In this document: piece after piece, positions 23,520 through 23,597 of the stretch
Layout of the letters: each line of letters begins with the position of its first letter
Position numbering within the stretch: position 1 is the first letter of the stretch
IMG/VR virus record: IMGVR_UViG_3300010885_014830
Location: 1 to 23,597 of that record
Strand: one strand, 5' to 3'
Source: a virus
DNA length: 23,597 bases
Position numbers and translations under genes: made by a program
The notes under the pieces: model-generated
The model's input: the letters and a program-made list of their open reading frames with translations, nothing else
Told to the model about the DNA's origin: nothing
The model's database searches: none

Positions 23520-23597
23520 TGGTTGCTTACATATTCGACACAATCGTTAAACGCGGAGCTAAGGCTGGTGTTAATCCTTCTATTAAAAAGAGTAGTC
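23519..23597 (+). CDS. Partial gene downstream of gp4 (first 26 codons)
   Basis: An ATG shares a base with the gp4 stop (TAATG), and the frame stays open to the window edge, starting MVAYIFDTIVKRGAKAGVNP. The pattern 'FDxxVxxGxxAG' reminds me of a conserved structural or completion protein of T4-like phages, but too little is visible to name it. Coupling to gp4 suggests a head or neck completion role, which is inferred from position. Confidence 0.65.
   Translation, partial: MVAYIFDTIVKRGAKAGVNPSIKKSS

Overview
The window is a late structural (baseplate and tail-fibre) cluster of a T4-type contractile-tailed bacteriophage. Recognisable proteins include gp4, gp53, the gp48/gp54 family, gp27, the gp5 OB-fold, a PAAR tip, gp25, gp6 and gp8, together with T4-style late promoters (TATAAATA). 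The DUF4815 giant protein and the overall make-up resemble T4-like phages of marine and alphaproteobacterial or cyanobacterial hosts more than T4 itself. This host guess is an inference; nothing in the window names the host. Base composition is moderately AT-rich apart from one very GC-rich polyproline tract.

Layout. Almost everything is on the minus strand, so transcription runs from right to left. From 23028 leftward come a gp48/gp54-family tube initiator, gp53 (wedge), gp27-like hub, a stand-alone gp5 OB-fold, an Ig-like protein, a stand-alone gp5-type beta-helix needle, a 65-aa protein, a PAAR tip and a Gly/Ala-rich 483-aa protein. A new late promoter at 16339-16346 then starts gp25, gp6 and a giant gp7-position wedge protein that ends in 20-aa repeats and a LamG domain. 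A further late promoter at 10522-10529 starts a small putative accessory virion protein, gp8, a 2530-aa DUF4815 protein, a 71-aa coiled-coil protein and the start of a fibre-type gene that runs off the left end. On the right, gp4 (head completion) and a partial gene point the opposite way from a 38-bp divergent spacer.

How it works together. The genes build the hub and spike (27, OB-fold, needle, PAAR), the wedges (53, 25, 6, gp7-like, 8), the tube start (48/54) and the host-contact periphery (LamG-tipped protein, DUF4815 protein, fibre). Many junctions are TAATG (stop and start share a base), so translation is probably coupled.

Most unusual points: two runs of 27 prolines joined by one glycine; a 13-unit 20-aa repeat leading to LamG; a spike split into separate genes with no lysozyme domain in the window; a perfect TTGACA-N17-TATAAT promoter facing antisense to the cluster; and one beta-rich module found in three neighbouring structural proteins. 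No tRNA, rRNA, CRISPR array, insertion sequence or convincing rho-independent terminator was seen, and no gene-free stretch exceeds 70 bases.
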